Positions 9,294 through 18,131 of a stretch of 64,000 bases of DNA are shown here, one piece after another. Position numbers and translations under genes: made by a program. Origin of the DNA: Chloroflexaceae bacterium (GTDB taxonomy: Bacteria; Chloroflexota; Chloroflexia; Chloroflexales; Chloroflexaceae); NCBI GenBank assembly GCA_025057155.1, contig JANWYD010000009.1, positions 186,001 to 250,000 on the forward strand, written 5' to 3'. Under the pieces are notes generated by a model. That model was not told where the DNA came from, did no database searches, and was given only the letters and a program-made list of their open reading frames with translations. Position 1 is the first letter of the stretch. Every line of letters begins with the position of its first letter.

Positions 9294-9881
9294 CTAGAGC
9301 TTGCTAATTACCGCCCGACTGATGGCGCGCAGTGTCTCAAACACTCCTGCGCCTGTCGTCGCGACGGCTTCGATGCGCGGCCAGTTCATCCGGGTTACGC
9401 CCAGATAATGATCCATCGTCTGCACCGAGACCAGCACGTCTTCGGGCAGATCGCGCTTATTGTATTGCACGACAATTGGAAACTCAGAAAACTTCTTATT
9501 CTGCCGGGTCACATTCTGCGCCAGTTCACGGAGACTATTGACATTCTCCTGCATCTTCTTCTTATGGGAGTCGGCGACGAACACCACTCCATCGGCGCCG
9601 TTCAGCACAGCTACTCGGGTGCGCTCGTACAACACCTGACCGGGCACGGTATACAGATGGAAGCGGGTCTGGAACCCACGGACCTTTCCAAGATCGAGGG
9701 GCAAGAAGTCAAAGAACAGGGTCCGTTCTGTCTCCGTAGCGATCGACAGCAGGTCACCCTTGATCTCTTTTGGCACCTGGCTGTGAATGTACTGCAGATT
9801 CGTCGTCTTCCCGCACATACCGGGGCCATAATAGACGATCTTACAGTGAATTTCGCGTGCCGCAACATTGATTAGCGCCAT
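9294..9881 (-). CDS. MglA-like small Ras-family GTPase
   Basis: 195-residue bacterial small GTPase of the MglA group. P-loop GPGMCGKTT begins at residue 19; switch region with TLFFDFLPLDLG; the G3 motif is TVPGQ rather than DxxGQ, as in MglA proteins; the guanine-specificity motif is NKRD. In Myxococcus MglA sets cell polarity for gliding; Chloroflexales also glide, but a motility role here is inference. The ATG at 9881 yields MALINVAAREIHCKIVYYG, the standard N-terminus. Two roadblock/LC7 genes, the class to which the MglA GAP MglB belongs, lie directly upstream on the same strand. Confidence 0.92.
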   Translation of the reverse strand: MALINVAAREIHCKIVYYGPGMCGKTTNLQYIHSQVPKEIKGDLLSIATETERTLFFDFLPLDLGKVRGFQTRFHLYTVPGQVLYERTRVAVLNGADGVVFVADSHKKKMQENVNSLRELAQNVTRQNKKFSEFPIVVQYNKRDLPEDVLVSVQTMDHYLGVTRMNWPRIEAVATTGAGVFETLRAISRAVISKL

Positions 9882-9985
9882 AGCTTCGCTCGCATGCCTG
9901 TTGAATGGGGGACAGCGGCGCAACCTGCGCCAGCGCCTGTCTTGGTACACGGCAGCGCTGCGCGGAGGCCGAAAACCGCTGCCGG

Positions 9986-10480
9986 TCAGTCACGGAACAG
10001 CAGGTCAATCGTATCTTCCATCGAGGTGCGGAACGAGGAGCCCAGCACCTCGTCACGGGCCTTATGCTGTTGCCGAACGCGCTCAAGCACCGCGGCCAGT
10101 TCATCGGTGGCCTTTTTCGTCAACACCTTGACCAGACCAATATGGGTGCCTTTATTGAAAATAATGCATAGAATCCACTGCTCTTCAATCAGCGCGATAA
10201 AAATGTTCTCGCGCACACCCTGTTGAAAGGTGTTCCGAAAATCTCGCTCACGCAGCAACTTGGCCACTTCACGGGATGAAGCGAAGACGCCCGCGATCAG
10301 CGCACCCAGAGCGGTGATATCCTGCCGATCAGCGTCACCCTTGGAGGAGATGACCTGGCCGCTCTTGTCGAGGAGCAGGGCATAATCGCTGGACGTATCT
10401 TCGACCAGCCGGCCGAGGCACTCCTCTATCTGGGCCAACTCCTCTGAAGGAACGATGATACTTGTCAGCTGTGGATCCAT
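9986..10480 (-). CDS. Roadblock/LC7 domain protein (MglB-like)
   Basis: 164 residues. The central part (YALLLDKSGQVISSKGD, TALGALIAGVFASSREVAKLL, LCIIFNKGTHIGLVK) is the roadblock/LC7 fold; the N-terminal 20 residues and a charged C-terminal helix (about 125-164) extend it. Members such as MglB act as GTPase-activating or scaffold partners of MglA. It lies 104 bases upstream of the MglA-like gene and 132 bases downstream of a second roadblock gene. Partner specificity cannot be read from the sequence. Confidence 0.85.
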   Translation of the reverse strand: MDPQLTSIIVPSEELAQIEECLGRLVEDTSSDYALLLDKSGQVISSKGDADRQDITALGALIAGVFASSREVAKLLRERDFRNTFQQGVRENIFIALIEEQWILCIIFNKGTHIGLVKVLTKKATDELAAVLERVRQQHKARDEVLGSSFRTSMEDTIDLLFRD

Positions 10481-10612
10481 TGCAGCCTACCTTGTTGAGA
10501 GCTAGTGCAGGGAACCGCCAGATGCTTGCTCCCCAAAATTATAGCACAGAGACTGTAGCGCCCCAGGAACGACCTGAACACGGCTGCGGCGGTTTTCCGC
10601 CCCAGATCAACT

Positions 10613-10978
10613 TCAGATGGCGCTCAGCGCATCGAGCATGTCATCACGGTGCTTTGCCACCAGAAAGCGCACGTAACCCAGATCCTCGCGGGCGCTGGCA
10701 AGCAAGAGCAGCATCGCATCCCCGCTGATCGGCTCGATCAACACAATCCCGTTCTCGTATTCAAGCAAGGTCTGAATGGCGCCGCCCTTGTCAATCTCGC
10801 GCCCAAGGGCCTCCGCCATCGCCAGGCTATTCGAGGCCACCGCACACACGGCGTCCACATCCACATCGGGGCTGGCAACGCTCTCGATCAGCAACCCATC
10901 GGTGGCGACGACCGCGGCCAGCTCTACACTTTCAACACTACGGAAGCGACCCAACAGATCTTGCAACTTGCCGCTCAT
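10613..10978 (-). CDS. Roadblock/LC7 domain protein, short form
   Basis: 121 residues, essentially one roadblock domain: LAAVVATDGLLIESVASPD, AVASNSLAMAEALGREIDKG, GIVLIEPISGDAMLLLLA. The ATG at 10978 follows GGGAGAG at good spacing; an earlier in-frame start would add 21 unlike residues. It is first gene of the roadblock-roadblock-MglA-DUF4388 cassette. A TATAAT on the minus strand (11038-11033) is a plausible -10 for the cassette. The two roadblock proteins differ in length and sequence and could form a heterodimer; that is inference. Confidence 0.85.
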   Translation of the reverse strand: MSGKLQDLLGRFRSVESVELAAVVATDGLLIESVASPDVDVDAVCAVASNSLAMAEALGREIDKGGAIQTLLEYENGIVLIEPISGDAMLLLLASAREDLGYVRFLVAKHRDDMLDALSAI

Positions 10979-11235
10979 CTGTGCGCTCTCCCTGCAACAC
11001 GCTCCGCCGCGAGCGAGGCAGCGGGCATAGCCATTATACACATAAGATCAACCGTGGTGCGACCAGCCGTAGGAAGGCCCTGGCTCTCTCCCCGGTTCCG
11101 GCCTGTGCGAGCATGCATGATCGTGATGAATTTCCCTGATAACGCGCCGGGAACATGGTATACTCGATATAGCACCCCTCGCGGGTCGCTCTGTTTGCGC
11201 GATCAGTGCGCTGAGAAGCATATTGTACCAGGACT

Positions 11236-11634
11236 ATGATGGGCATTGCACTGATGATTTCGATGCTGCGTGTCGCCCTGTTCACCACCTGGCTCGTGCT
11301 GAAGCCGGTGCTAGGCTGGTTCTTTATTGTCATCGGCTTGATCGGCATGCCGATGCCGATTGTAAACGGCCTGATCTTTCTGCTCATCGGGCTGGCGCTG
11401 GTCGGTCCACGCAACCGGGTGGTCCGTTGGTGTCGGGTGCATCTGAAGTTGTTTCTCAAGGAGTGGGCGGCCCATCCCGCGCCGTGGATCGGCCGGGTTG
11501 GCCGTCTGGCTCAGCGTTCGGCGCAACAGATCTCCCGGCAGCACCGCCGTCTGCGCTGGTGGTGGCTGGAGCGCAAGGCGCGCAGCAAGGCCCCTGTCGC
11601 CGAAGCGCCGCGCGATATGGCTCGCTCGATGTAG
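11236..11634 (+). CDS. Small membrane protein, PGPGW-like
   Basis: 132 residues with two hydrophobic segments (about 8-24 and 26-55; LVLKPVLGWFFIVIGLIGMP and IVNGLIFLLIGLALVG) followed by a basic, arginine-rich cytoplasmic tail. The segment around GWFFIVIGLIGMPMPIVNG resembles the PGPGW family of small putative transmembrane proteins; the match is from memory and partial. An extended -10 (TGG-TATACT, 11156-11164) lies about 70 bases upstream. Start could be either ATG at 11236 or 11239. Function unknown. Confidence 0.65.
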   Translation: MMGIALMISMLRVALFTTWLVLKPVLGWFFIVIGLIGMPMPIVNGLIFLLIGLALVGPRNRVVRWCRVHLKLFLKEWAAHPAPWIGRVGRLAQRSAQQISRQHRRLRWWWLERKARSKAPVAEAPRDMARSM

Positions 11635-11734
11635 TGATGCGCGGGAGCATAGACAACGCTCACGGCGGCGCCCTTCCCTCGGCGCGACGACCGCGCCTGT
11701 CCGGCGGCTTATCGTATCATAGCCCTGGGTTTCA

Positions 11735-12421
11735 ATGATCACCATACGCGTCAGATTGTTTGCCGCCCACCGCGATATCGTCGGCCAGACGGAACTTACT
11801 GTGCCGATGGAAGCCGGAGCAACTGTCGGTGCGGTATGGGAACACCTGGTCGCCAGGCATCCCTCGCTGGGCCGGTACACCGGTCGGCTCCTCTACGCGG
11901 TCAACCAGCAGTTTGCCGAGCCTGGGGCCACGCTTCAGGATGGCGACGAAGTGGCGATTATTCCTCCCGTGAGCGGGGGTGCGCATCGCCCACAATCAGG
12001 CGTCCGATCCGTTGAACCCTTTTTGATCACCGAGGCGCCGCTCGACCCGGCGCCACTGGTCGCCTATGTGCAGACGCCGAGTGACGGCGCCGTGGTGACT
12101 TTCGCCGGCGTGGCGCGCAATCACTTTGGCGGCCGTCCCACAGCGTTTCTCAGCTACGAGGCTTACACCGACATGGCCACACCGGTGCTGGCCCAGATCG
12201 CTGAAGAAGCGCGAGCGCGCTGGCCTATCGGCCGGGTGGCGGTGCACCACCGCATCGGCAGGCTGGAGATCGGGGAGACCGCGGTGCTGGTGGTCGTTGC
12301 CGCGCCACACCGCCAGGAAGCCTTCCAGGCCGCCGCCTACATTATGGACCGGATCAAAGAAATCGCCCCGATCTGGAAGAAAGAGCACTGGGCCGACGGC
12401 GCAGCCGAGTGGCGCGAGTGA
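11735..12421 (+). CDS. Fused molybdopterin synthase MoaD-MoaE
   Basis: 228 residues joining both subunits of molybdopterin synthase, which converts cPMP to MPT in molybdenum cofactor synthesis. Residues 1-82 are MoaD-like (ubiquitin fold) ending PPVSGG with Gly81-Gly82; residues about 92-228 are MoaE with ARNHFGG, YEAYTDMA, VAVHHRIGRLEIGE and the active-site lysine region IKEIAPIWKKEHW. In normal MoaD the Gly-Gly is the C-terminus that carries the thiocarboxylate; here it is internal, so the protein presumably must be cut, as reported for Mycobacterium MoaX. mutM starts 10 bases downstream. No other moa gene is in the window. Confidence 0.93.
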   Translation: MITIRVRLFAAHRDIVGQTELTVPMEAGATVGAVWEHLVARHPSLGRYTGRLLYAVNQQFAEPGATLQDGDEVAIIPPVSGGAHRPQSGVRSVEPFLITEAPLDPAPLVAYVQTPSDGAVVTFAGVARNHFGGRPTAFLSYEAYTDMATPVLAQIAEEARARWPIGRVAVHHRIGRLEIGETAVLVVVAAPHRQEAFQAAAYIMDRIKEIAPIWKKEHWADGAAEWRE

Positions 12422-12431
12422 GCGCCCCCCT

Positions 12432-13265
12432 ATGCCCGAGTTACCCGAAGTCGAAATCATTGCTCGTTCGCTGGCGCCCCAACTGGTCGGGCGCTCCTTC
12501 CTGGCTGTCGAGCGCCTCGACTGGGAACGGATGGTGGAGACTCCCTCGGCGGAAGTCTTTCGCCAGGAGATTGTTGGCCGCCGTATCCTCAGCGCGCGGC
12601 GGCGCGCCAAATGGCTGCTGCTCGACCTTGACTCGGGCTGGACCCTGGCGCTCCATCTGCGCATGTCGGGGCGCCTGGAGATCCATCCCCCCGACGATGA
12701 AGCCCGTGCCCACGTGCATCTGATCATCCGCCTGGATGATCGGCGACGCCTGTTCTTCGACGACGAGCGCAAGTTTGGGCGGGTGCGGCTGCTCGACGCC
12801 GCCGGATTGGCCGCCCTTGACACAGCCTATGGCCCTGAGCCGCTCGATGACCGCTTCACCGTCGCCGAGCTGGAGCGCATCCTGCGGGGGCGGCGCACGA
12901 GGATCAAGCCGCTGCTGCTCGACCAGCGCGCAATCGCGGGCATGGGCAACATCTACGCCAGCGAAGCCCTCTGGCTGGCCCGCATCCACCCGCTAACCCC
13001 GGCCTGCGCCATCGAGGCCGACAGGGCAATTGCCTTGCACGCCGCTATTCGCCAGGTACTGACCAGCGCCATTGAGCACGAAGGCAGTTCGTTGCGCAAC
13101 TACCGCAACGGCTATGGCCTGCGCGGCCAGAACCAGGAACACTTCCTGGCCTACGACCGTCGCGGGTATCCCTGCCAGCGCTGCGGGACGCCAATCGAGC
13201 GCATTGTGGTGGGCCAGCGCAGCACGTTTTTCTGCCCGACGTGCCAGCCGCTTCCATTCAGGTGA
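12432..13265 (+). CDS. mutM: Formamidopyrimidine-DNA glycosylase (Fpg/MutM)
   Basis: Base-excision repair enzyme removing 8-oxoguanine and formamidopyrimidines, with beta/delta lyase activity. 277 residues beginning MPELPEVE, where Pro2 after Met removal is the nucleophile and Glu3 follows. The conserved lysine lies in RRRAKWLLLDL; the helix-two-turn-helix is in IAGMGNIYASEALW; the C-terminal zinc finger is CQRC...CPTC. Length normal. It starts 10 bases after the moaD-moaE stop, so the two are probably cotranscribed. The pairing of cofactor synthesis with oxidative repair has no obvious functional reason. Confidence 0.97.
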   Translation: MPELPEVEIIARSLAPQLVGRSFLAVERLDWERMVETPSAEVFRQEIVGRRILSARRRAKWLLLDLDSGWTLALHLRMSGRLEIHPPDDEARAHVHLIIRLDDRRRLFFDDERKFGRVRLLDAAGLAALDTAYGPEPLDDRFTVAELERILRGRRTRIKPLLLDQRAIAGMGNIYASEALWLARIHPLTPACAIEADRAIALHAAIRQVLTSAIEHEGSSLRNYRNGYGLRGQNQEHFLAYDRRGYPCQRCGTPIERIVVGQRSTFFCPTCQPLPFR

Positions 13266-13413
13266 CCATAGCCCCGCGCGGAAGGGTCTGGAAGGGCCGC
13301 ACCCCGGAGGGAGCGGCTTTCTTATGTTTCTCCCCTTGGTGTGTGGGGAAGCTGCATATGGGCCGGCGTTAACCTCATATCGAGCAATCCAAAATCTACC
13401 ATTCGAAATGGCA

Positions 13414-13983
13414 TTACCCTGTATGCCGGTCATGTTCAGCATACAGGCGGTCAGCCAGGGCGCGCACCAGGGGAAACTCGTCGAACCAGCCGTTGCGATC
13501 CTGCCAGAACTCATCGAGCGTGCGCGCGCCGGCCCGTTCGTATACCAGCGCCTGACCGAGCATTTCCAACCGATCCAGCGCCTTGACGAGCCGGGCCTCG
13601 GGCGTAGCCCCCTGGGTGTAATCTTCCCAGAGCGCCAGATAGCGTTCGGCATGCGGAAGGCCATTGAGCAGTTCGAGCAGCGCCTTGCGTTCCGCTTCCT
13701 GCTTTGCGGCTGCTCCGAAGAGCCGTCGGGCCGAGGCCGGGAGATCGCCGATCAGGGCCTCGGCCATATCATGGATCAACGCCGTGGCGAGGAGCCGTTC
13801 CCGGTCCAGGTCGGGATGCTGATCGCCGATGATCAGCGCCAGAACCGCCACGCCAAAACTATGCTCGGCCACACTCTCGACATCGCCTAATCCGCGCTGC
13901 AACCAGCCGGTGCGCGGCAGGAGCTTGAGGGTCTGCAAACGGATCTGTAATTCGGCGAGGGTCACAACCGCGCGGTCGTCCAT
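13414..13983 (-). CDS. HD-domain hydrolase, YfbR/HDDC2-like (probable 5'-deoxynucleotidase)
   Basis: 189 residues with the HD metal-binding signature: AEHSF (first His), IHDMAEALIGD (His-Asp) and a distal Asp in VKALDRLEML. This arrangement and length match the YfbR/HDDC2 group, which dephosphorylates deoxynucleoside monophosphates; substrate here is inferred. Convergent with mutM and divergent from the glycosyltransferase, so probably monocistronic. No membrane segments. Confidence 0.85.
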   Translation of the reverse strand: MDDRAVVTLAELQIRLQTLKLLPRTGWLQRGLGDVESVAEHSFGVAVLALIIGDQHPDLDRERLLATALIHDMAEALIGDLPASARRLFGAAAKQEAERKALLELLNGLPHAERYLALWEDYTQGATPEARLVKALDRLEMLGQALVYERAGARTLDEFWQDRNGWFDEFPLVRALADRLYAEHDRHTG

Positions 13984-14263
13984 GACGTCTCCTCGTACTT
14001 GTGGGGCTTATTGGCAAGCACATAGCAGCCTGTGCCTTGCCATGCACATTGAGAACACCGGGTTTCCCCCGCTCCCGCCTGCTGGCGCGCCTGGCAGCGA
14101 TCGAGGAAAGGGGCCGTTGGCTAGCTTTGCCCTCCTGCCTGGGAGCAGATCTGCATCCCGCGGCGCACGCCTGACGCATGGTAGTAGTATACCTGCCATT
14201 GCCCAAGACATGGTACTATAGGCCCATACGCGCCAATGCAATAGATAGCGCCAGGGGGCGCAC

Positions 14264-15424
14264 GTGCAAGTCGTCATCAGCGGGAGTTTCTGGTCCCAGC
14301 CGACGGTTGGGAGCGGGCAGTATCTCCATGGTTTGCTACGCTGCCTGCCCCGGGTGGCCGCGGAGCATCACTACCTGTTGCTTACCCCCGCCTATCTTCC
14401 TCCTGGTCCGGGACTGCCTCCTGGTGTTGATGGGGCATGTCTGAAGACCCCCTTTGACCGTATTAATGACAATCTGGCCAAGCTGTGGTTCGAGCAGGCG
14501 GCCTTTCCGCGGATGGCGGCCCGGCTGGCGAATCACAACGCTGGCGTGGCGCTGGTGCCGTACTTCGCTCCGCCACTGTATTGCCGGCTGCCGGTGGTGA
14601 CGACGGTGGGCGACATCGTACCCCTGGTGTTGCCCGAGTACCGCGGCGGCGCGCACGTGCGCGCGTATCTGACCCTGGCGCGCCGGGCCGTGCGCCGCAG
14701 CGCCCATGTGCTGACCTTCTCGGCCCACAGCCGCGCTGATATTATCACCCATCTCGGCCTGCCACCTGAACGGATCACTGTTGTGCCCCTGGCCGCAGGT
14801 GAACAATTCACTCCCGGCGACAGCGAGACCGCTCGTGAGGAGGTGGCCCGGCGCTACGGCATCGACACACCGTTTATCTACTACGTCGGGGGGCTCGACG
14901 CGCGCAAGAATGTCGCCACCCTGGTGCGCGCCTTTGCCCTGTTGCGCTCGCGTGGGGTGCAGGCGCAACTGGTCATCGCCGGGCGCCCGCTTGGCCGTGA
15001 CCCGCGGCTGTTCCCCGACCTCGATGGCCTGATTGCCGATCTCGAACTGGGATCGAGCGTGAAGCGGATTGACGTGCCGGCAGCGGATGGACCGCTCTTT
15101 TATCGGGCCTGTACCGTCTTCGCCTATCCTTCCAGATACGAAGGCTTCGGCTTGCCGCCGCTGGAGGCGATGGCCTGCGGCGCGCCGGTGGTGACCAGCG
15201 ACGCGAGCAGTTTGCCCGAAGTGGTCGGCACAGCGGCCCTGCGCGTCGCGCCGGACGATGTGGTAGGCTGGGCCGCCGCTCTGGGACGGGTGTTGAGTGA
15301 CGCCCACCTGCAGGCTGACCTGCGCGCCCAGGGCCTGGCACGCGCCGCCCAGTTTTCGTATCGCAAGGTCGCCGAAGAAACGCTGCGGGTGTTGGAGCGG
15401 GTCGGCGCATGGCGAGCCGGGTGA
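14264..15424 (+). CDS. GT4-family glycosyltransferase (GT-B fold)
   Basis: 386 residues. The N-terminal half carries the acceptor-side Rossmann domain (MQVVISGSFWSQPTVGSGQY; VVTTVGDIVPLVLPEY); the C-terminal half the nucleotide-sugar domain with YYVGGLDARKNVATLVRAF and the EX7E signature in SRYEGFGLPPLEAMACG. Such retaining enzymes build exopolysaccharide or cell-envelope glycans; donor and acceptor are unknown. The GTG start at 14264 has AGGGGGCG just upstream and an extended -10 (TGG-TACTAT, 14211-14219) precedes it. No other glycan gene is adjacent; GDP-sugar genes sit at 28-30 kb. Confidence 0.9.
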   Translation: MQVVISGSFWSQPTVGSGQYLHGLLRCLPRVAAEHHYLLLTPAYLPPGPGLPPGVDGACLKTPFDRINDNLAKLWFEQAAFPRMAARLANHNAGVALVPYFAPPLYCRLPVVTTVGDIVPLVLPEYRGGAHVRAYLTLARRAVRRSAHVLTFSAHSRADIITHLGLPPERITVVPLAAGEQFTPGDSETAREEVARRYGIDTPFIYYVGGLDARKNVATLVRAFALLRSRGVQAQLVIAGRPLGRDPRLFPDLDGLIADLELGSSVKRIDVPAADGPLFYRACTVFAYPSRYEGFGLPPLEAMACGAPVVTSDASSLPEVVGTAALRVAPDDVVGWAAALGRVLSDAHLQADLRAQGLARAAQFSYRKVAEETLRVLERVGAWRAG

Positions 15425-15538
15425 TGGTCAGCACGTAACTGCGTGCATCCCCGGCAATGTCTCGAAAACCATCAACGTTGGCATAAGCCGCTTGACGGCG
15501 GATCATCTCCAGGGCCCGCGCAAAGCTCGCCACCAGCG

Positions 15539-15640
15539 GGGGGATCGGGGCGGCATAGTTGCCCGATACGGTCATTCTTCGCCGGTTCTGGCGGCATAGC
15601 CGCCAGAACCGGCGAAAAACCCGGGGTTTGGAGTATGCCC
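15539..15640 (-). repeat. Dispersed two-hairpin repeat, copy 2
   Basis: A perfect 18-bp inverted repeat (15578-15595 with 15599-15616, loop ATA) containing GGCGGC-ATA-GCCGCC, and beside it a second weaker one (15544-15567). The reverse complement matches the element at 2090-2175 nearly block by block. It occupies most of the 440-base gap after the glycosyltransferase gene; the rest (15640-15863) includes TCTCCACACCTCC at 15778-15790, similar to units of the 54.5 kb repeat. Confidence 0.75.
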
Positions 15641-15863
15641 CGGAGACGTTGCGCCAGTCCCAGGATCATCCCTTTGTAACTTGACAAATAGCGACGGGAG
15701 GCTATCTTATGAGGTGAGTTTCCTGGCCGAACGAGGATCGCGCAAAATGTTCATCCTGGACCCACGATCTCTCCATATCTCCACACCTCCGCACCTCCTT
15801 GCACCCGGCTGCCGGTACCGTCTTTCCCTGCATCCGCAAGGATGACCATCGCCGGAGTCCGCG

Positions 15864-18080
15864 TTGAGACCACGGGCTATACGCACGGCGGCACTGCTCG
15901 TCGCTCTGCTGGGGGCCTTACTGCCGGGGCCTTTCGTTGCGGCGCAAGATGGTAATGACCTCGGAGTCCAACGGTTTCTCGATGCTCAGCCCGGCGCCCT
16001 CAAAGGCTACCGCGACGACGGTCGCGGCGTCGCCGAGATCATCGAGAGCGCGGCCCTCTTCTACGGTCTGAGCCCCCGCCTGCATCTGGCGCTGCTCGAA
16101 GCCGCCTCAGGCCTGTTGAGCGACCCGGCCCCGACCGCTGCGGCCCTCCGGCAGCCCTTCGGCCCCGCCGGTCCCGAGGGCTTCGCCGTGCAGATTGACT
16201 GGGCCAGCCGCGAACTCCGCGCTGGCCTGGGACCCTACGAGCGCCCTCCAACGCTGCGCTTCAGCGACGGGCAAACCCTCACCCTCACCCTCGAACAGGC
16301 CCCTGAAGGGGTGGCCGTGCAACGCTTTCTCGCCGCGGGACGCACCCTCGCCGAGTGGCGCGCAGTGGTCGAACGCTTCACCCATGCCTTCGCCGCCTAC
16401 TTCAACAATGAACTGGTCCAGATCGGCCCACCGGCTCTCGGCGCAACTATGCCATCCGCTGGCGTCCCCCCGGCAGACGCCGGCGCTCCAGGCGGGTTGA
16501 CCCTGCTCCAGCCCTGGCCCGCAGGCGTCAGGGCGGTCCATCTGGCCTACTTCGACCACGCCTACCCCACGGTTGACAGTAGCGACGATGGCAACACCAT
16601 AGTGGTAAATCACCTCGGACGGGGGCACGTGCAGTACGACGGGCACGACGGCCACGACTACTACTTCCCCGATCAGCCCATCGGCACGCCGATTCTCGCC
16701 GCTGCCGCCGGGATCGCCTACGCCCGCACCCGTCCCGACTACGGTGTGGTGATCGTCCATCCCGGAGGTTACGAGACGGTCTACTGGCACCTGGGCGGCT
16801 TCGCGCCGATCTTTGAGGGTCGCATTGATACCAGCCGGGGCGTGCCAGTGGCGGCCGGCGCCTACCTTGGCATCAGCGGGCCGAGCCGCACCCCTGGCGG
16901 CACGCCCCATCTCCATTTTGAGGTGCGGCGCCTCGGCAAGCAGATTGACCCCTACGGCTGGTTCGGGCCAGGCCCGGACCCCTGCGCGGCCTACGCCGGC
17001 TGCCTCCCCGGCGAGTGGCTCTGGGCGCCCTCGCTGATCGGAACCTACGATTTCACCCCGCCCGGCGCCATGGCTCCGATGCTCAGCAGCCGGCTCCCTG
17101 AGCCGGACCAGACGCCGCCGGCGGCGGCGATCACCATCGCTCCCCCCGACGACCTGCTATTTGCAGCGGGGTTCGACGGACACCTCGTGCAACGGGTTGG
17201 CCGGGGGTTCCCGCAGAGCAGCGGAACGCCCCGCTTCGGGCCAGGCCGCGCCGGGCAGGCGCTCGAACCCGGTCCGGCGGAAGTAGCCTATCCCCTTGCT
17301 GGCAACCTGGACCCGCGCGCTGGCACGGTGAGCCTGTGGGCCGAATTGCCCGCGCGTTACCCCGACGGCGCCATTCCCCGGCACTACCTGTTTGCGGCCA
17401 GCGCCAATCCCCGGGACGTCCCGGCATACCGCGGAACTCTGGCGCTCCGCCGCGACAGCGCCGGACCCGACGGCGCCCCGGCGTGGGTCTTCTGGACGAC
17501 CGGCGACTCTGAGGCCAGCCGCGACCTGCTCGCCGCGCCCGACACTCTCGGCGCGGGCTGGCATCATCTGGCGATCACCTGGGACGCTGAGGGAGGGCGC
17601 AAGGCGCTCTACCTCGATGGCGCGCTGGCGGCGGAGACATCGGGAGTCGAGTTGCCCGGGGAACTGGGCGAGGTGCTGCGGTTAGGGCGCTTTGCCGCGG
17701 GTGGCCGGCACAGTGGTGTGCGGCTGGACGATCTGGCAATCTACAACCGCGCCCTGGGTCGGGCGGAGATCGCGGCGCTTGCCGGAGCGCCGCCAAGAGA
17801 TGCGGCAGCGGTGGTGCGGCTCCGCGAACGGACGGTGCGTATCGACACCAACGCGCTAGACGACCGGGGCGGGATTATGGCCGTGCAGTTCGGGCTGAAC
17901 GGCATCTTTGAGGATCCGCAACCCTACTATGACGCCTACCGCTGGACCTTGCCCGTACCCACGGGGCGGCATGTGCTGGCAGTGCGCTTCAGCGATCGGG
18001 TGGGGAACCGCACGACGGTCACGCAGACGATCCAACTGGAAGAAGAGCGCCGACTGTATCTGCCATTGCTGCGTCGCTGA
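15864..18080 (+). CDS. Secreted M23 metallopeptidase with LamG-like domain
   Basis: 738 residues. N-terminal signal peptide (about 1-27, cleavage near FVAAQ). The M23 (LytM-type) peptidase core has the zinc ligands His261 and Asp265 in the HDGHD segment and His349-x-His351 in HLHFE, typical of endopeptidases that cut peptidoglycan cross-bridges. A LamG/concanavalin-like domain follows (about 450-640, with GWHHLAITWD and LDDLAIYNRAL). The protein ends RRLYLPLLRR; I recall similar YLPL-R tails on many secreted Chloroflexota proteins. Start is TTG at 15864 with GGAG 8 bases upstream. Active against which wall is unknown. Convergent with the sigma factor gene. Confidence 0.88.
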   Translation: MRPRAIRTAALLVALLGALLPGPFVAAQDGNDLGVQRFLDAQPGALKGYRDDGRGVAEIIESAALFYGLSPRLHLALLEAASGLLSDPAPTAAALRQPFGPAGPEGFAVQIDWASRELRAGLGPYERPPTLRFSDGQTLTLTLEQAPEGVAVQRFLAAGRTLAEWRAVVERFTHAFAAYFNNELVQIGPPALGATMPSAGVPPADAGAPGGLTLLQPWPAGVRAVHLAYFDHAYPTVDSSDDGNTIVVNHLGRGHVQYDGHDGHDYYFPDQPIGTPILAAAAGIAYARTRPDYGVVIVHPGGYETVYWHLGGFAPIFEGRIDTSRGVPVAAGAYLGISGPSRTPGGTPHLHFEVRRLGKQIDPYGWFGPGPDPCAAYAGCLPGEWLWAPSLIGTYDFTPPGAMAPMLSSRLPEPDQTPPAAAITIAPPDDLLFAAGFDGHLVQRVGRGFPQSSGTPRFGPGRAGQALEPGPAEVAYPLAGNLDPRAGTVSLWAELPARYPDGAIPRHYLFAASANPRDVPAYRGTLALRRDSAGPDGAPAWVFWTTGDSEASRDLLAAPDTLGAGWHHLAITWDAEGGRKALYLDGALAAETSGVELPGELGEVLRLGRFAAGGRHSGVRLDDLAIYNRALGRAEIAALAGAPPRDAAAVVRLRERTVRIDTNALDDRGGIMAVQFGLNGIFEDPQPYYDAYRWTLPVPTGRHVLAVRFSDRVGNRTTVTQTIQLEEERRLYLPLLRR

Positions 18081-18131
18081 GGCGAACACGGGCTGTGGCG
18101 AGACGGGATTTCCCGCACGCGGCGTCCCACG

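Noticed and set aside
11223..11738. 171-codon frame overlapping the small membrane protein gene
   Set aside because: The other frame (11236-11634) encodes clean membrane helices, whereas this one has no protein-like features.
14973..15575. Minus-strand frame starting MTVSGNYAAPIPP, overlapping the glycosyltransferase 3' end
   Set aside because: Its beginning is created by the dispersed repeat (the other copy at 2142 reads [11 protein letters not shown]), and most of it is antisense to a certain gene. It could be a relic, but I cannot support a gene.
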